In this document: one piece after another, positions 1-7,138 of the stretch | How positions within the stretch are numbered: position 1 is the stretch's first letter | Layout: each line of letters opens with the position of its first letter | Assembly (NCBI GenBank): GCA_023261465.1 | Contig: JAHFOW010000034.1 | Location: forward strand, 1-19,929 | Direction of reading: 5' to 3' | Source: Planctomycetota bacterium | Lineage (GTDB): Bacteria; Planctomycetota; Brocadiia; Brocadiales; Brocadiaceae | Length of the DNA stretch: 19,929 nt | Notes under the pieces: model-generated | What the model saw: only the letters and a program-made list of their open reading frames with translations | The model's database searches: none | What the model was told of the DNA's origin: nothing | Made by a program: the position numbers and the translations under genes

Positions 1-70
1 CTATAGCTCAACTGAATAGAGCGTTGGCCTCCGGAGCCAAAGGTTGCAGGTTTGAATCCTGCTGGGGGCG
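1..70 (+). tRNA. tRNA-Arg (CCG anticodon), 5' end cut by window edge
   Basis: A cloverleaf can be drawn. The D stem is GCTC/GAGC (6-9 with 19-22), the anticodon stem TTGGC/GCCAA surrounds a 7-base loop CTCCGGA, the T stem is GCAGG/CCTGC, and the 3' acceptor strand TGGGGGC ends at 69 with discriminator G at 70. Only the last three bases of the 5' acceptor strand (CTA) are inside the window, so about four bases are missing. The loop gives anticodon CCG, which reads CGG (Arg). CCA is not encoded. The D loop has GA where GG is usual, and the T loop has TTT where TTC is usual; this is consistent with a compensated 19-56 tertiary pair. Confidence 0.9.
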
Positions 71-127
71 CTTTAAAAACATATCTTCAAAAATATTTCT
101 CAGCAGGGTACGCCTTACGGCGACTGA

Positions 128-196
128 CCGGAGCCGTCTCCCGACAGCAATGGCCATGACCTACCGGCGAGTCGCCAACAGGAGTTGGCTCCTACC
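128..196. repeat. REP pair, copy A (left arm degenerate)
   Basis: The right half (171-196) is an intact inverted REP with stem GCCAAC-AGGA-GTTGGC ending in CTCCTACC, so its GTAG head reads on the minus strand. The left half (128-149) is a decayed partner of the GCCGTC/GACGGC stem type. The linker matches that of copy D. It lies between the tRNA and the 3' end of the GGDEF-EAL gene. Confidence 0.8.
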
Positions 197-203
197 AAAA
201 ACT

Positions 204-224
204 TTGAAATTCCTATACATTTAA
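204..224 (+). repeat. Conserved tail motif after REP copy A
   Basis: A 21-bp motif beginning TTGAAATTCCTA and ending CATTTAA. It starts 8 nt after the CTAC end of copy A. Near-identical versions follow copy D at 9309 and two unrelated palindromes at 9417 and 16479. Confidence 0.6.
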
Positions 225-253
225 GTAGCCTGCATACTCCGTGCAGAGGCTAC
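225..253. repeat. GTAG-headed palindrome downstream of the GGDEF-EAL gene
   Basis: GTAGCCTGCA pairs with TGCA-GA-GGCTAC across a 7-nt loop. It lies about 40 nt beyond the stop codon of the minus-strand GGDEF-EAL gene, so it could act as a 3'-end hairpin, but no T run follows and intrinsic termination is not shown. It shares the GTAG/CTAC boundary with the other palindromes here. Confidence 0.5.
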
Positions 254-295
254 TCAACTTCTTTGCAGGCTTTGCGTCTCTGCGGTAAACTATTA

Positions 296-2260
296 TCATT
301 CATTTAACACCTCCGGGGAGGGTTTGCCGATAAAGTAACCTTGGGCATAGTCCACTCCATATTCCTTGAGAATGCCCACCGTTTCCTTATTCTCCACAAA
401 CTCCGCCACCGTTTTTATCCCAAGCCCATGTGCTACGTCCACCATTGCCTTGACAAACAAACGATCGCTCTTGCTTTCCGGTAGTATTTTGATAAACGAA
501 CCATCTATCTTGATATAATCCACCGCCATCTCTTTCAGGTATTTGAACGAGGTAAAACCTACCCCAAAATCATCCAGCGAAAACTTGCACCCCAACGACC
601 GCAAGTCCCTGATGAATCCGACCGCACGATTTAAATCATGAACGGCGGCCGTTTCCGTTATTTCGAAGTTCAGGCATGCCGGGTCTGACGATATCTCAGA
701 CATGCTATCTTTCAAAAAATCCAGCAATTCCCTTTCTCCCAACTCCTTTCCCGAAAGATTCATGCTAAAGCAGACACACCTCCCCTGCTTTTTTAGCATA
801 GCTTGAAACCTCATGGTTTTTTTTATGACGACACGGTCTATATCCCTGATCTGTCCAAGTGCCTCTGCCGTGTCAATAAATGCGGCCGGAGGCACAATTT
901 CCCCGGCATCATTCCGCATCCTCACCAGAGATTCATAATGGTATATCGTATCGTTTTTCAGATCAAGTAAAGGTTGAAACCATATCTCAAAGCGATCATC
1001 CCTGAGCGCCTTCTGGATATGTCCCTTCCATTCAACCCGCGTATGCATCTTCTCCAAAACAAGGTCTTCCGGCTGGTATACACGCGACCTGTTTCGCCCA
1101 AGTTCCTTCGCGTAGAAGACGGATGCATCTGCCTTTTTAAACAGATCGTATATCGTTACCCCATGTATTGGATACAAAACAACGCCTATGCTTATCGTGA
1201 TATGCCCTGTCCACTCCCCAAATTGAAACGATTCCAACCTCCTGCGGATTTTTTCGGCAGTCTCCATCGCTTCCTTTTCGTTTCTTGACGAAAGGAAGAT
1301 GGCAAACTCATCCCCGCCCATACGGCACAGCAGGCTTTCCATGATTTCTTTGTTTCCGTTACTGAAATATTGCACGTCAATCTCAGCAACAACTTCTTGC
1401 AGTAACCCGGCCATGCGTTGCAATAAATCATCACCCACCTTGCTACCAGAGGTATCGTTGATTAACCGGAACTTGTCTATGTCAATCATCAGAAGTGCGC
1501 CAAAATAGTTATGCGTCCTTGCCTGCATCATCCAGTCTTCCAGTAGTTCCATAAAGCGTGTTCGGTTATAAAGCCCCGTCAGGCCGTCAAAAGAGGCATA
1601 GGAGGCATAGCGAGCAACACTCTCCTTCAAATCCATTTTTTCCGTGATGTCCTCCTGCACGGAGAGAAAATGGGTAATCACCCCCTCCTCGTTACGAATG
1701 GGAGAAATGAAAGTATTGCACCAGTAATACTTCCCGTCCTTTTTCTTATTTTTGAATGTCCCTTTCCATGTCTTTCCCGTCTTAACAGTTTTCAATAACT
1801 CTTCGAATACGACTTCCGCCGTCTCTCCGGAGTCAAGCATTGCCGGAGACTGTCCGACTGCTTCTTCTCTGGAATACCCTGTAACCTTTTCAAACATAGG
1901 ATTCACATATTCAATGTTCCCATTAGTGTCCGTAATAAAAACGGTATTAATGCTATGCTCGAGAACTGCAAAATACATTCTGATTTTTTCATTGTCCTGT
2001 TTGCGATTGGTAATAAGTAATATTAAAGGACGATGGACAAATAGGTAAATAATTGGGAAAAGAATTACAAACAACAGAAATGTATCTAAAATAACCTTAG
2101 TATTTTCAGATACCGTTGGAAAAAACCGAAAACCGAACGTTATCAAGGCTTCGGCAAAGATTATCGAGACAGCTATTATAATAAAAAACCTCATGGGAGA
2201 ATGATATGCGGGAATCTTGTCGTTGTTCTTTGCCATATCTGCTTTTTTCATATTTACCAT
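296..2260 (-). CDS. Membrane-anchored PAS-GGDEF-EAL protein
   Basis: Predicted c-di-GMP turnover enzyme of 654 residues. Two hydrophobic segments (about 25-45 and 56-82) anchor it in the inner membrane. A PAS domain follows (about 93-207), then GGDEF (about 222-397) with an intact GGDEF motif at 315-319 but no RxxD inhibitory site, then EAL (about 412-650). The EAL domain keeps the expected ligands: ESL in place of EAL at 443-445, N501, E533/E536, DD at 563-564, K584 and D586, E620, and the closing QGY-GKP motif. Both activities are therefore possible; which dominates cannot be read from sequence. The start is supported by GGAG 10 nt upstream. It begins 4 nt after the cheD stop, so it is probably the last gene of the che operon. 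Its membrane module resembles that of the HD-GYP protein at 17058. Confidence 0.93.
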   Translation of the reverse strand: MVNMKKADMAKNNDKIPAYHSPMRFFIIIAVSIIFAEALITFGFRFFPTVSENTKVILDTFLLFVILFPIIYLFVHRPLILLITNRKQDNEKIRMYFAVLEHSINTVFITDTNGNIEYVNPMFEKVTGYSREEAVGQSPAMLDSGETAEVVFEELLKTVKTGKTWKGTFKNKKKDGKYYWCNTFISPIRNEEGVITHFLSVQEDITEKMDLKESVARYASYASFDGLTGLYNRTRFMELLEDWMMQARTHNYFGALLMIDIDKFRLINDTSGSKVGDDLLQRMAGLLQEVVAEIDVQYFSNGNKEIMESLLCRMGGDEFAIFLSSRNEKEAMETAEKIRRRLESFQFGEWTGHITISIGVVLYPIHGVTIYDLFKKADASVFYAKELGRNRSRVYQPEDLVLEKMHTRVEWKGHIQKALRDDRFEIWFQPLLDLKNDTIYHYESLVRMRNDAGEIVPPAAFIDTAEALGQIRDIDRVVIKKTMRFQAMLKKQGRCVCFSMNLSGKELGERELLDFLKDSMSEISSDPACLNFEITETAAVHDLNRAVGFIRDLRSLGCKFSLDDFGVGFTSFKYLKEMAVDYIKIDGSFIKILPESKSDRLFVKAMVDVAHGLGIKTVAEFVENKETVGILKEYGVDYAQGYFIGKPSPEVLNE

Positions 2261-2264
2261 GTTA

Positions 2265-2783
2265 TTATATCTCCAGAGATTCCTTCCCGATCGCCATTAC
2301 AACCAATTTCCCGGAATGTACATGAAATTCGACGCTACGGCCATGACTGCCGCCAACATCCTCGCTTACCAGGGGTATAAGCCTTTTTTTCAATAGATGT
2401 CTTATATGCGCGACATTTTGTTCACCGATACTTATTCCTGTGCCATTATAAACGGGAAACATGCGAGCGCCACCAACCATCTTTGCGATAATATTATGCG
2501 TGAGCGCCCCCATGCCCTGCAATTCTTTCAGTAAAGCGTCAATTGCGGAGTCTGCATACCAATAGGGAGGAAACACTCCGTTTTTTGTTTTTTTACATTC
2601 CGAAGAACACGGGAGTAAGATATGTGCCATGCCGCCGAGCCCGCAACTTACATCATAAAGAACTAATGATATGCACGAGCCAAGGCCCTCTGCAACTATA
2701 ATACCTGGCGATTTCGCCACTGCCCCCTCTCCAATCCCGACCCTGATTTTCTTAGTTCCCATACATTTGTTTTCTTGCATCAT
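2265..2783 (-). CDS. cheD: Chemoreceptor glutamine deamidase CheD
   Basis: CheD deamidates glutamines on chemoreceptors and binds CheC. The 172-residue protein has the family signature GLGSC-IS with catalytic Cys37, GMAHILLP with catalytic His54, and the later GIGEQN and VGG-HGR motifs. In Thermotoga maritima CheD the triad is Thr21, Cys27 and His44; the position equal to Thr21, six residues before the Cys, is Ala31 here. Activity may therefore be reduced or lost, leaving a CheC-partner role. The first codon used here overlaps the end of cheC by 32 nt; an alternative ATG at 2762 would start the protein at MGTKKIRVG, where typical CheD proteins begin. Neither start has a strong ribosome binding site, which suggests coupling to cheC. 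Confidence 0.93.
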   Translation of the reverse strand: MMQENKCMGTKKIRVGIGEGAVAKSPGIIVAEGLGSCISLVLYDVSCGLGGMAHILLPCSSECKKTKNGVFPPYWYADSAIDALLKELQGMGALTHNIIAKMVGGARMFPVYNGTGISIGEQNVAHIRHLLKKRLIPLVSEDVGGSHGRSVEFHVHSGKLVVMAIGKESLEI

Positions 2784-3390
2784 TGATTGAATTAACGAGT
2801 TTCTTTGCAGATTCCATCGTGGGAATTATCAGAAAAAACGTTCTGATATTTTCTCTAACGACGGCAAATTCGCTTTCTATCAGGATAATCCGGGAAAATC
2901 CATCGGCCGTGTCTGCAATTGATTCGTCGAGGAGGGACTGTATCATATCCGTTCTCAGTTCAGGAACAGAATGGTAGATATTCAATTTGCAGAAGTCGTG
3001 AATCGACACCAAAAAAACACCTGCCAGGATATTTCCAAGTTCTTCCAACACCGAGAGGTCTATGTCAACGCCACCTTTGTTTTCGTATCCCGGCGTTGCT
3101 TTTTCTATGAATTCTGTGAGTATGTTTTTCTGTTCTTCAGGTACCAGAAAAAAAAGACGCCCTCTTATGTCGCCAACCATTTGCATGGATACGCCCGCAA
3201 AGGGTTGGGCAGGGTCTTTCAGGAATGGCGGTATTTGTGAGGCCTGGAAAAAGTATATTTCAGGAATTTTTATGTCTACAGAGCGCTGGAGCATCTGTGA
3301 AAATGCAACGGCTGCGTTTCCCGTCCCGATGTTTATCATCTCACGGATGTAATCCATTTGTTCCTCTGTCAACAATTCTTTGTCCTTCAT
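2752..3390 (-). CDS. cheC: CheY-phosphate phosphatase CheC
   Basis: CheC dephosphorylates CheY-P and is stimulated by CheD, its downstream neighbour. The 212 residues carry two copies of the E-x2-N...P phosphatase signature: REMINIGTGNAA with the later Pro near residue 44, and LEELGNILAG with the later Pro before ELRTD. Both sites look intact, as in two-site CheC rather than single-site CheX. The start ATG overlaps the cheA stop as ATGA, and GGAG lies about 12 nt upstream within cheA, so the two are translationally coupled. The usual enterobacterial phosphatase CheZ is absent, which fits use of CheC. Confidence 0.94.
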   Translation of the reverse strand: MKDKELLTEEQMDYIREMINIGTGNAAVAFSQMLQRSVDIKIPEIYFFQASQIPPFLKDPAQPFAGVSMQMVGDIRGRLFFLVPEEQKNILTEFIEKATPGYENKGGVDIDLSVLEELGNILAGVFLVSIHDFCKLNIYHSVPELRTDMIQSLLDESIADTADGFSRIILIESEFAVVRENIRTFFLIIPTMESAKKLVNSINDARKQMYGN

Positions 3391-5066
3391 GCAAAATATT
3401 TCTCCTCTTTCAAGGTTTCAAAATTAAATAACGCCGGGATATCCAGCAGGAGCGCCACCCTCCCGTCCCCCAATACCATTCCTCCCGAAAAACCCTTAAA
3501 TTGCTGAGCAATAGGGTCAAATGGTTTTACGATATTTTCCATCTGATCCAGCACGGTATCAACGCCGATTGCCATAATTTTATTTCCCCTGCTGATTATC
3601 ACCGCAATGCAATTTTCCGGTTCCCGGCGATAGGGAACATTCAACGCTTCGTGCAAAAGAGCAAAAGCAATAACTTCATTCCGCAAGACCAGCGCTTTAC
3701 TATCGTGAATCTGCTTGATATCTTCAGGTTTTACATCCATGGTTTCGATGACAATGTCCGAAGGGACGCCAAAGATGTGCTCGCCCACGCCCACCATGAG
3801 CATCTGCATAATTGCCGTTGAAAGCGGAAGCCTCAGGGTAAAGCATGTTCCTTTGCTAACCTGCGTTGTCATTTCAACCATTCCTCCTAATTCCTTTGCA
3901 GACGTCCTGACCACATACAATCCCACACCCCTTCCTGAAATGCCCGTCACTTCCTCGGCGGTGCTGAATGAAGGGTGGAAAAGCAGGTTCATGATCGTTT
4001 TATCCTGCAAAGAATCAGCCTCTTCCTGTTTTATAAAACCTTTCCTGACTGCAACCCGCTTGATATGAGAAGTATCAATACCACGTCCGTCGTCTTCCAC
4101 TTCAACCAGGATATGATTCTCGGTTCTTTTCGCGGCAAGCCTGATCTTGCCCCGAATGCCCTTGTTTTGTTTTTGTCTTTCCTCCGGAGATTCTATACCG
4201 TGATCAATAGCGTTTCTGAGCAGATGTAACACTGGTTCGCCCATAGCGTCGAGGATGGTCTTGTCCAGTTCTATTTCACTGCCTTCCAGGATGAAATCAA
4301 TTTCCTTACGGCGTTCTTTTGCCAGGTCACGCACCATCCGGGGAAACTTTTCGAAGACTTCGGCAACCGGTACCATCCTGGCGACAGACACGTCATCCTG
4401 CAACTGGCTCACCAGACGGCTCATCTCGGCCAGCGTTGATTTTAATTCCTTACTCTGGATATCAGAAACGATAGTTTCCATACGGTTTCTCAGGATGATA
4501 ATTTCCCCAACGGTGTTAAAAAGTGAATCCAGCAGGTCTATATGCACCCTTACGGTCTGTGTCTTTTCAATCACGGGGATGCTGGCTTTCCAGTCGTCTC
4601 CTTTGTTACGGCCTTCAACCGTTTTTTTGCTCATTCGAGCTGCTTCTGTCAGGATTTTGCTTTTTAATTCTTCGATCTTAACGCGGAACTCCGAAACCTT
4701 TGCGCCCCAGTCAGCGCCGGAAGCTCCTTTCTTCTCAGCCCGTTCTTTAACCATTAATTCAAGTGTGTCTGCAAGTTCGAAGATGATGTCAATGCTCTTT
4801 TGACTGACCTGTATCGTATTTTTACGCATGAGGTCAAGGAGGTCTTCTGTAAGATGGGCAAGGTCGGCAATATCAGCAAACTCCAGCATAATTGACGAGC
4901 TTTTCATGGTGTGAAAGACCCTGAATATCTCGTCAAGCAGTTCTGTCCTGCTAAAGTCCTTTTCCAGTGCAAGGAGAGCGGTGTTTACCGACTGGAAGCC
5001 TTCCCTGGCGTCGGCCAGGTAATCACCCAGAAACCGTAAAAAATCAATTTTGTCTTTTTCTGACAT
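3387..5066 (-). CDS. cheA: Chemotaxis histidine kinase CheA (short, without P2)
   Basis: CheA phosphorylates CheY and CheB in response to receptor state. The 559 residues comprise a P1 Hpt domain with phospho-acceptor His52 in FHTMKSSS (the family norm is HTIKGSS), a linker, the P3 dimerisation helices (about 172-240), a P4 ATPase with N box LLRNAIDHG, G1 box DDGRGID and G2 box GISGRGVGLYVV, and a C-terminal CheW-like P5. The segment between P1 and P3 is too short for a normal P2 CheY-binding domain, and there is no receiver domain, so CheY probably docks directly on P1 or P4. The start has only a weak AGAG upstream. It lies 47 nt downstream of the PAS-GGDEF gene and overlaps cheC by 4 nt. 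Confidence 0.96.
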   Translation of the reverse strand: MSEKDKIDFLRFLGDYLADAREGFQSVNTALLALEKDFSRTELLDEIFRVFHTMKSSSIMLEFADIADLAHLTEDLLDLMRKNTIQVSQKSIDIIFELADTLELMVKERAEKKGASGADWGAKVSEFRVKIEELKSKILTEAARMSKKTVEGRNKGDDWKASIPVIEKTQTVRVHIDLLDSLFNTVGEIIILRNRMETIVSDIQSKELKSTLAEMSRLVSQLQDDVSVARMVPVAEVFEKFPRMVRDLAKERRKEIDFILEGSEIELDKTILDAMGEPVLHLLRNAIDHGIESPEERQKQNKGIRGKIRLAAKRTENHILVEVEDDGRGIDTSHIKRVAVRKGFIKQEEADSLQDKTIMNLLFHPSFSTAEEVTGISGRGVGLYVVRTSAKELGGMVEMTTQVSKGTCFTLRLPLSTAIMQMLMVGVGEHIFGVPSDIVIETMDVKPEDIKQIHDSKALVLRNEVIAFALLHEALNVPYRREPENCIAVIISRGNKIMAIGVDTVLDQMENIVKPFDPIAQQFKGFSGGMVLGDGRVALLLDIPALFNFETLKEEKYFA

Positions 5067-5103
5067 GGTTGCTCTTTGTTAAAATTATTGAAATCGGATT
5101 TGA

Positions 5104-5172
5104 GAATTACAATTTACGATTTATTCTGACTTCCGCTGTCACCTGTCACCCGGCACTCATCACTCGCTACTA
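5104..5172. repeat. 7-bp periodic array at the 3' end of the PAS-GGDEF gene
   Basis: Two adjoining heptad runs. From 5138 they are GTCACCT, GTCACCC, GGCACTC, ATCACTC and GCTACTA. From 5104 they are GAATTAC, AATTTAC and GATTTAT. The array encodes the last residues of the PAS-GGDEF protein (SDECRVTGDS and following) and contains its stop codon. Confidence 0.7.
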
Positions 5173-6085
5173 TCTGCTCCTTTTTCTTCTGTTTCTCTTC
5201 ATACATGAGTTTATCCGCCTCAGAGAGTAAATCGTCAATGGTCTTCGGCTGAGAAAAATCATGCCGCACCATTCCAACACTCACAGACAGGCAGTACGGC
5301 CTTTTTTTATTGTAAACCTCTATATTTTTCAGCAGGCGGGTCATAAGAGTTTCGTATTTAAACAAAGAGTCCACCATTGTCAGGACAGCAAATTCATCGC
5401 CCCCCACGCGTGCGATGACGTCAGATTCCCTGAAGGTATTTTTCAAGATATCTGCCACGTCGAGGATCGCCATATCACCATATTTATGACCAAGGTTGTC
5501 GTTAATCCATTTCAATCTGTCAACATCGGCGAAAAACAGCACTACTGCATTTTTAATTCTGACGGCTATCTTCAATATTTGTTCGGTAAAGGTACGGAAT
5601 CCTCGCCGATTGTAAATGCCTGTAAGTTCGTCAGTCAGAGAAAGGTTTCGGATCGTTTCTTCCGCCTGTTTGCGCTCGGAAATATCATGAATAGCACAAA
5701 TGAATGTACTCTCAGTCTCCAATATTTCATGGAATGTAATGAGGTGCGGCTGTAAATTTTCCCGCCATGTTTCCTCCCACATTTCACTCACTATAATTTG
5801 TAAAGGAAATACCGTGCCGTCTTTTTTTCGTCCCGCAATCTCATACCCATAATCTATCATTTTAACATTGCCTGACGCTAGACATTTGCAGACGTATTCA
5901 TCATCCTCTAAAAAGAAAGGTTGAGGTAATAACATGTCAATTTTCTGACCAATAACCTCATTGGCCATATAACCAAATATATGCTCGGATACAGGATTAA
6001 AATATTCTATCGTGCCATATTCATTAAAGACAATTATTCCGTCAAATAAATGATTCAGAATCATTTGGACACGCATTTTATTCAT
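5114..6085 (-). CDS. PAS-GGDEF diguanylate cyclase
   Basis: Predicted cytoplasmic diguanylate cyclase making c-di-GMP, 323 residues from the ATG at 6085. That ATG has GGAG 8 nt upstream; an in-frame TTG at 6103 is possible but lacks support. A PAS domain (about 10-138) with the typical FNEYGTIEYFNP start precedes a GGDEF domain (about 150-305). The active-site GGDEF is at 228-232 and an intact inhibitory RxxD site (RESD) at 219-222, so product inhibition is likely. There is no membrane segment and no EAL. The last 15 or so residues are encoded by a heptad array and are probably not functional. The gene sits between a remnant of a cheA start and the real cheA. Confidence 0.93.
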   Translation of the reverse strand: MNKMRVQMILNHLFDGIIVFNEYGTIEYFNPVSEHIFGYMANEVIGQKIDMLLPQPFFLEDDEYVCKCLASGNVKMIDYGYEIAGRKKDGTVFPLQIIVSEMWEETWRENLQPHLITFHEILETESTFICAIHDISERKQAEETIRNLSLTDELTGIYNRRGFRTFTEQILKIAVRIKNAVVLFFADVDRLKWINDNLGHKYGDMAILDVADILKNTFRESDVIARVGGDEFAVLTMVDSLFKYETLMTRLLKNIEVYNKKRPYCLSVSVGMVRHDFSQPKTIDDLLSEADKLMYEEKQKKKEQIVASDECRVTGDSGSQNKS

Positions 6086-6191
6086 AAGTATCACTCCGAC
6101 CAAAACGGTTGGCTATCTGGAAACCCTCCCGGGCGTCGTTCAGATAGTCTCCCTGAAATCCCGAAAAATCAATTTTGTCTTTTTCTGACAT
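6078..6191 (-). pseudogene. 37-codon remnant of a cheA 5' end
   Basis: An ORF of 37 codons begins MSEKDKIDF and continues to DAREGFQ, matching the first 25 residues of the CheA encoded at 5066 at 21 positions. The first 28 nt of the two genes are identical. After that most differences are synonymous (GGT/GGA, GAT/GAC, TAC/TAT, AGG/CGG, GAA/GAG, GGC/GGT). After FQ the frame runs unrelated into a TAA that overlaps the ATG of the PAS-GGDEF gene. The synonymous pattern suggests the piece came from a functional cheA paralogue later truncated, or that the short peptide is still translated and coupled to the cyclase. A TATAAAAT string at 6201-6208 upstream could be a -10 box but has no clear -35. 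Confidence 0.75.
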
Positions 6192-6230
6192 GATAACGTT
6201 ATTTTATACTCAAAAATTTAAAATAAACCG

Positions 6231-6330
6231 GTAGGAGCCAACTCACGTTGGCGACCGGGCATTCCTGTTGGGACAGGCACATGCATTCACCGTTGTGCAT
6301 TGTCCGTCGCCGACAGGAGTCGGCTCCTAC
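6231..6330. repeat. REP pair, copy B (transposase 3' side)
   Basis: Left REP starts GTAGGAGCC with stem GCCAAC/GTTGGC; right REP is inverted with stem GCCGAC-AGGA-GTCGGC and ends CTCCTAC. GTAG heads therefore lie at both outer ends. The linker has its own small hairpin (ATGCA...TGCAT). It is nearly identical to copy C on the other side of the transposase and in the same orientation. Confidence 0.9.
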
Positions 6331-6354
6331 CCATACGAGTGTAAATGTTTCCCA

Positions 6355-6843
6355 TTACCAATTGGGGTTAATTGCTGAAAATGGCCATTCTTCAGGGTAT
6401 TGAACAAGTCCCTTCCTCACGGGATTTTCATAAATATAACGCAAATGCCGCATGTAAGACTTCTCATCTCTTAAACAATGGTCATAAAATCCATGCTGCC
6501 ATACCCGTCCTTTTTGCCCCGATAATTCATTCAGCTTTTTTGCCGTATACTTCCCAAAAGAAGAAACAACGCCGCTTAGTATCTGACTCTCTCCCAGGAG
6601 AAATATTACATGAACATGATCCGGCATTACTACATACCCCCTGCAATTCCATCGTTTTTGCTCATGGAGCCAACGGATACAATTTTCTATTACTTGGGCA
6701 GTCCGAACATCCGCTAATGGACGCAATGAATCCGGCACCAACAACGGCCTTTTACCCTCGATACAGGTGGTTACAGAATAACATCGTTCCGGAATACTCA
6801 CCCTCCCTTTTCTCAAGGAGGATTGATGAGGTTTTTCGTCCAT
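6355..6843 (-). CDS. REP-associated tyrosine transposase (RAYT, Y1 HUH nuclease)
   Basis: A 162-residue single-strand endonuclease of the IS200-like family that acts on REP hairpins. The HUH metal-binding pair is H76/H78 in MPDHVHVIFLL. The candidate nucleophile is Tyr136 in LRYIYENPVRKGLV, which matches the position I recall for Tyr115 of Escherichia coli TnpA-REP. The EEWPFSA end is also typical of the family. In known systems the enzyme recognises a GTAG tetranucleotide at the foot of the REP, and the REPs on both sides carry exactly this. No IS200/IS605 partner gene is present. The protein looks complete. It lies in line with the che genes between cheB and the cheA remnant, as an insertion into the operon. 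The start codon has no good ribosome binding site of its own. Confidence 0.9.
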   Translation of the reverse strand: MDEKPHQSSLRKGRVSIPERCYSVTTCIEGKRPLLVPDSLRPLADVRTAQVIENCIRWLHEQKRWNCRGYVVMPDHVHVIFLLGESQILSGVVSSFGKYTAKKLNELSGQKGRVWQHGFYDHCLRDEKSYMRHLRYIYENPVRKGLVQYPEEWPFSAINPNW

Positions 6844-6846
6844 ATA

Positions 6847-6879
6847 TCACATCACGAATTTATTTTTAAATGTACCCAT
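6847..6879 (-). other. Possible 10-codon leader ORF before the transposase
   Basis: ATG at 6879 opens a 10-codon frame, in the same frame as the transposase, ending TGA 3 nt before the transposase ATG. The strongest Shine-Dalgarno-like string nearby, GGAGGTGA (6893-6900 on the minus strand), lies 13 nt before this ATG rather than before the transposase. The spacing is long, so this is weak. Confidence 0.25.
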
Positions 6880-6926
6880 TTGTGAATGTTTGTCACCTCC
6901 TATTTTGGGCAACGGCACAATCCCCG

Positions 6927-7130
6927 GTAGGAGCCAACTCCCGTTGGCGACCCCGGCATTCCTGTTGGGCTAGTATATTGACACATATTAAGCGAAACAT
7001 TGTATTACTATGTATTTGGTTACACAATGTAAATAGAAAGTTGTTATGTTTCGTAATTAATATGTTGCAGTAATAGGCACGTGCACTCACCGTTGTGCAC
7101 TGCCTATCGCCGACAGGAGTCGGCTCCTAC
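6927..7130. repeat. REP pair, copy C (transposase 5' side, split by an insertion)
   Basis: Left REP GTAG...GCCAAC/GTTGGC at 6927, right REP GCCGAC/GTCGGC ending CTAC at 7130. If the block at 6971-7075 is reduced to a single TA, the remaining 101 bp aligns with copy B along its whole length. It lies between the 3' end of cheB and the 5' end of the transposase. Confidence 0.88.
6971..7075. mobile_element. 101-bp AT-rich inverted-repeat element (MITE-like) with TA flanks
   Basis: The element interrupts REP copy C. Copy B reads GTTGGG-ACA-GGCAC where copy C reads GTTGGG-CTA, then 101 bp, then TA-GGCAC, so one TA was duplicated. The insert carries imperfect inverted arms ACATATTA...CGAAACA (6983-6999) and TGTTTCG...TAATATGT (7047-7065) and an inner ACATTGT/ACAATGT pair. 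It is too short to encode a transposase. TA duplication is the habit of IS630/Tc1-mariner-type elements, so a non-autonomous relative is one reading. Confidence 0.55.
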
Positions 7131-7138
7131 CCATAAAA

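Noticed and set aside
24..224. A 66-codon plus-strand ORF after the tRNA
   Set aside because: It overlaps the tRNA and REP copy A and has no protein-like features.
6355..6843. IS200/IS605 insertion sequence
   Set aside because: The sequence is of the RAYT branch (WPFSA end, flanking GTAG REPs) and there is no tnpB-like gene or IS-type end.
6372..6869. A 165-codon plus-strand ORF
   Set aside because: Antisense of the transposase gene, whose HUH and Tyr motifs show that the minus strand is coding.
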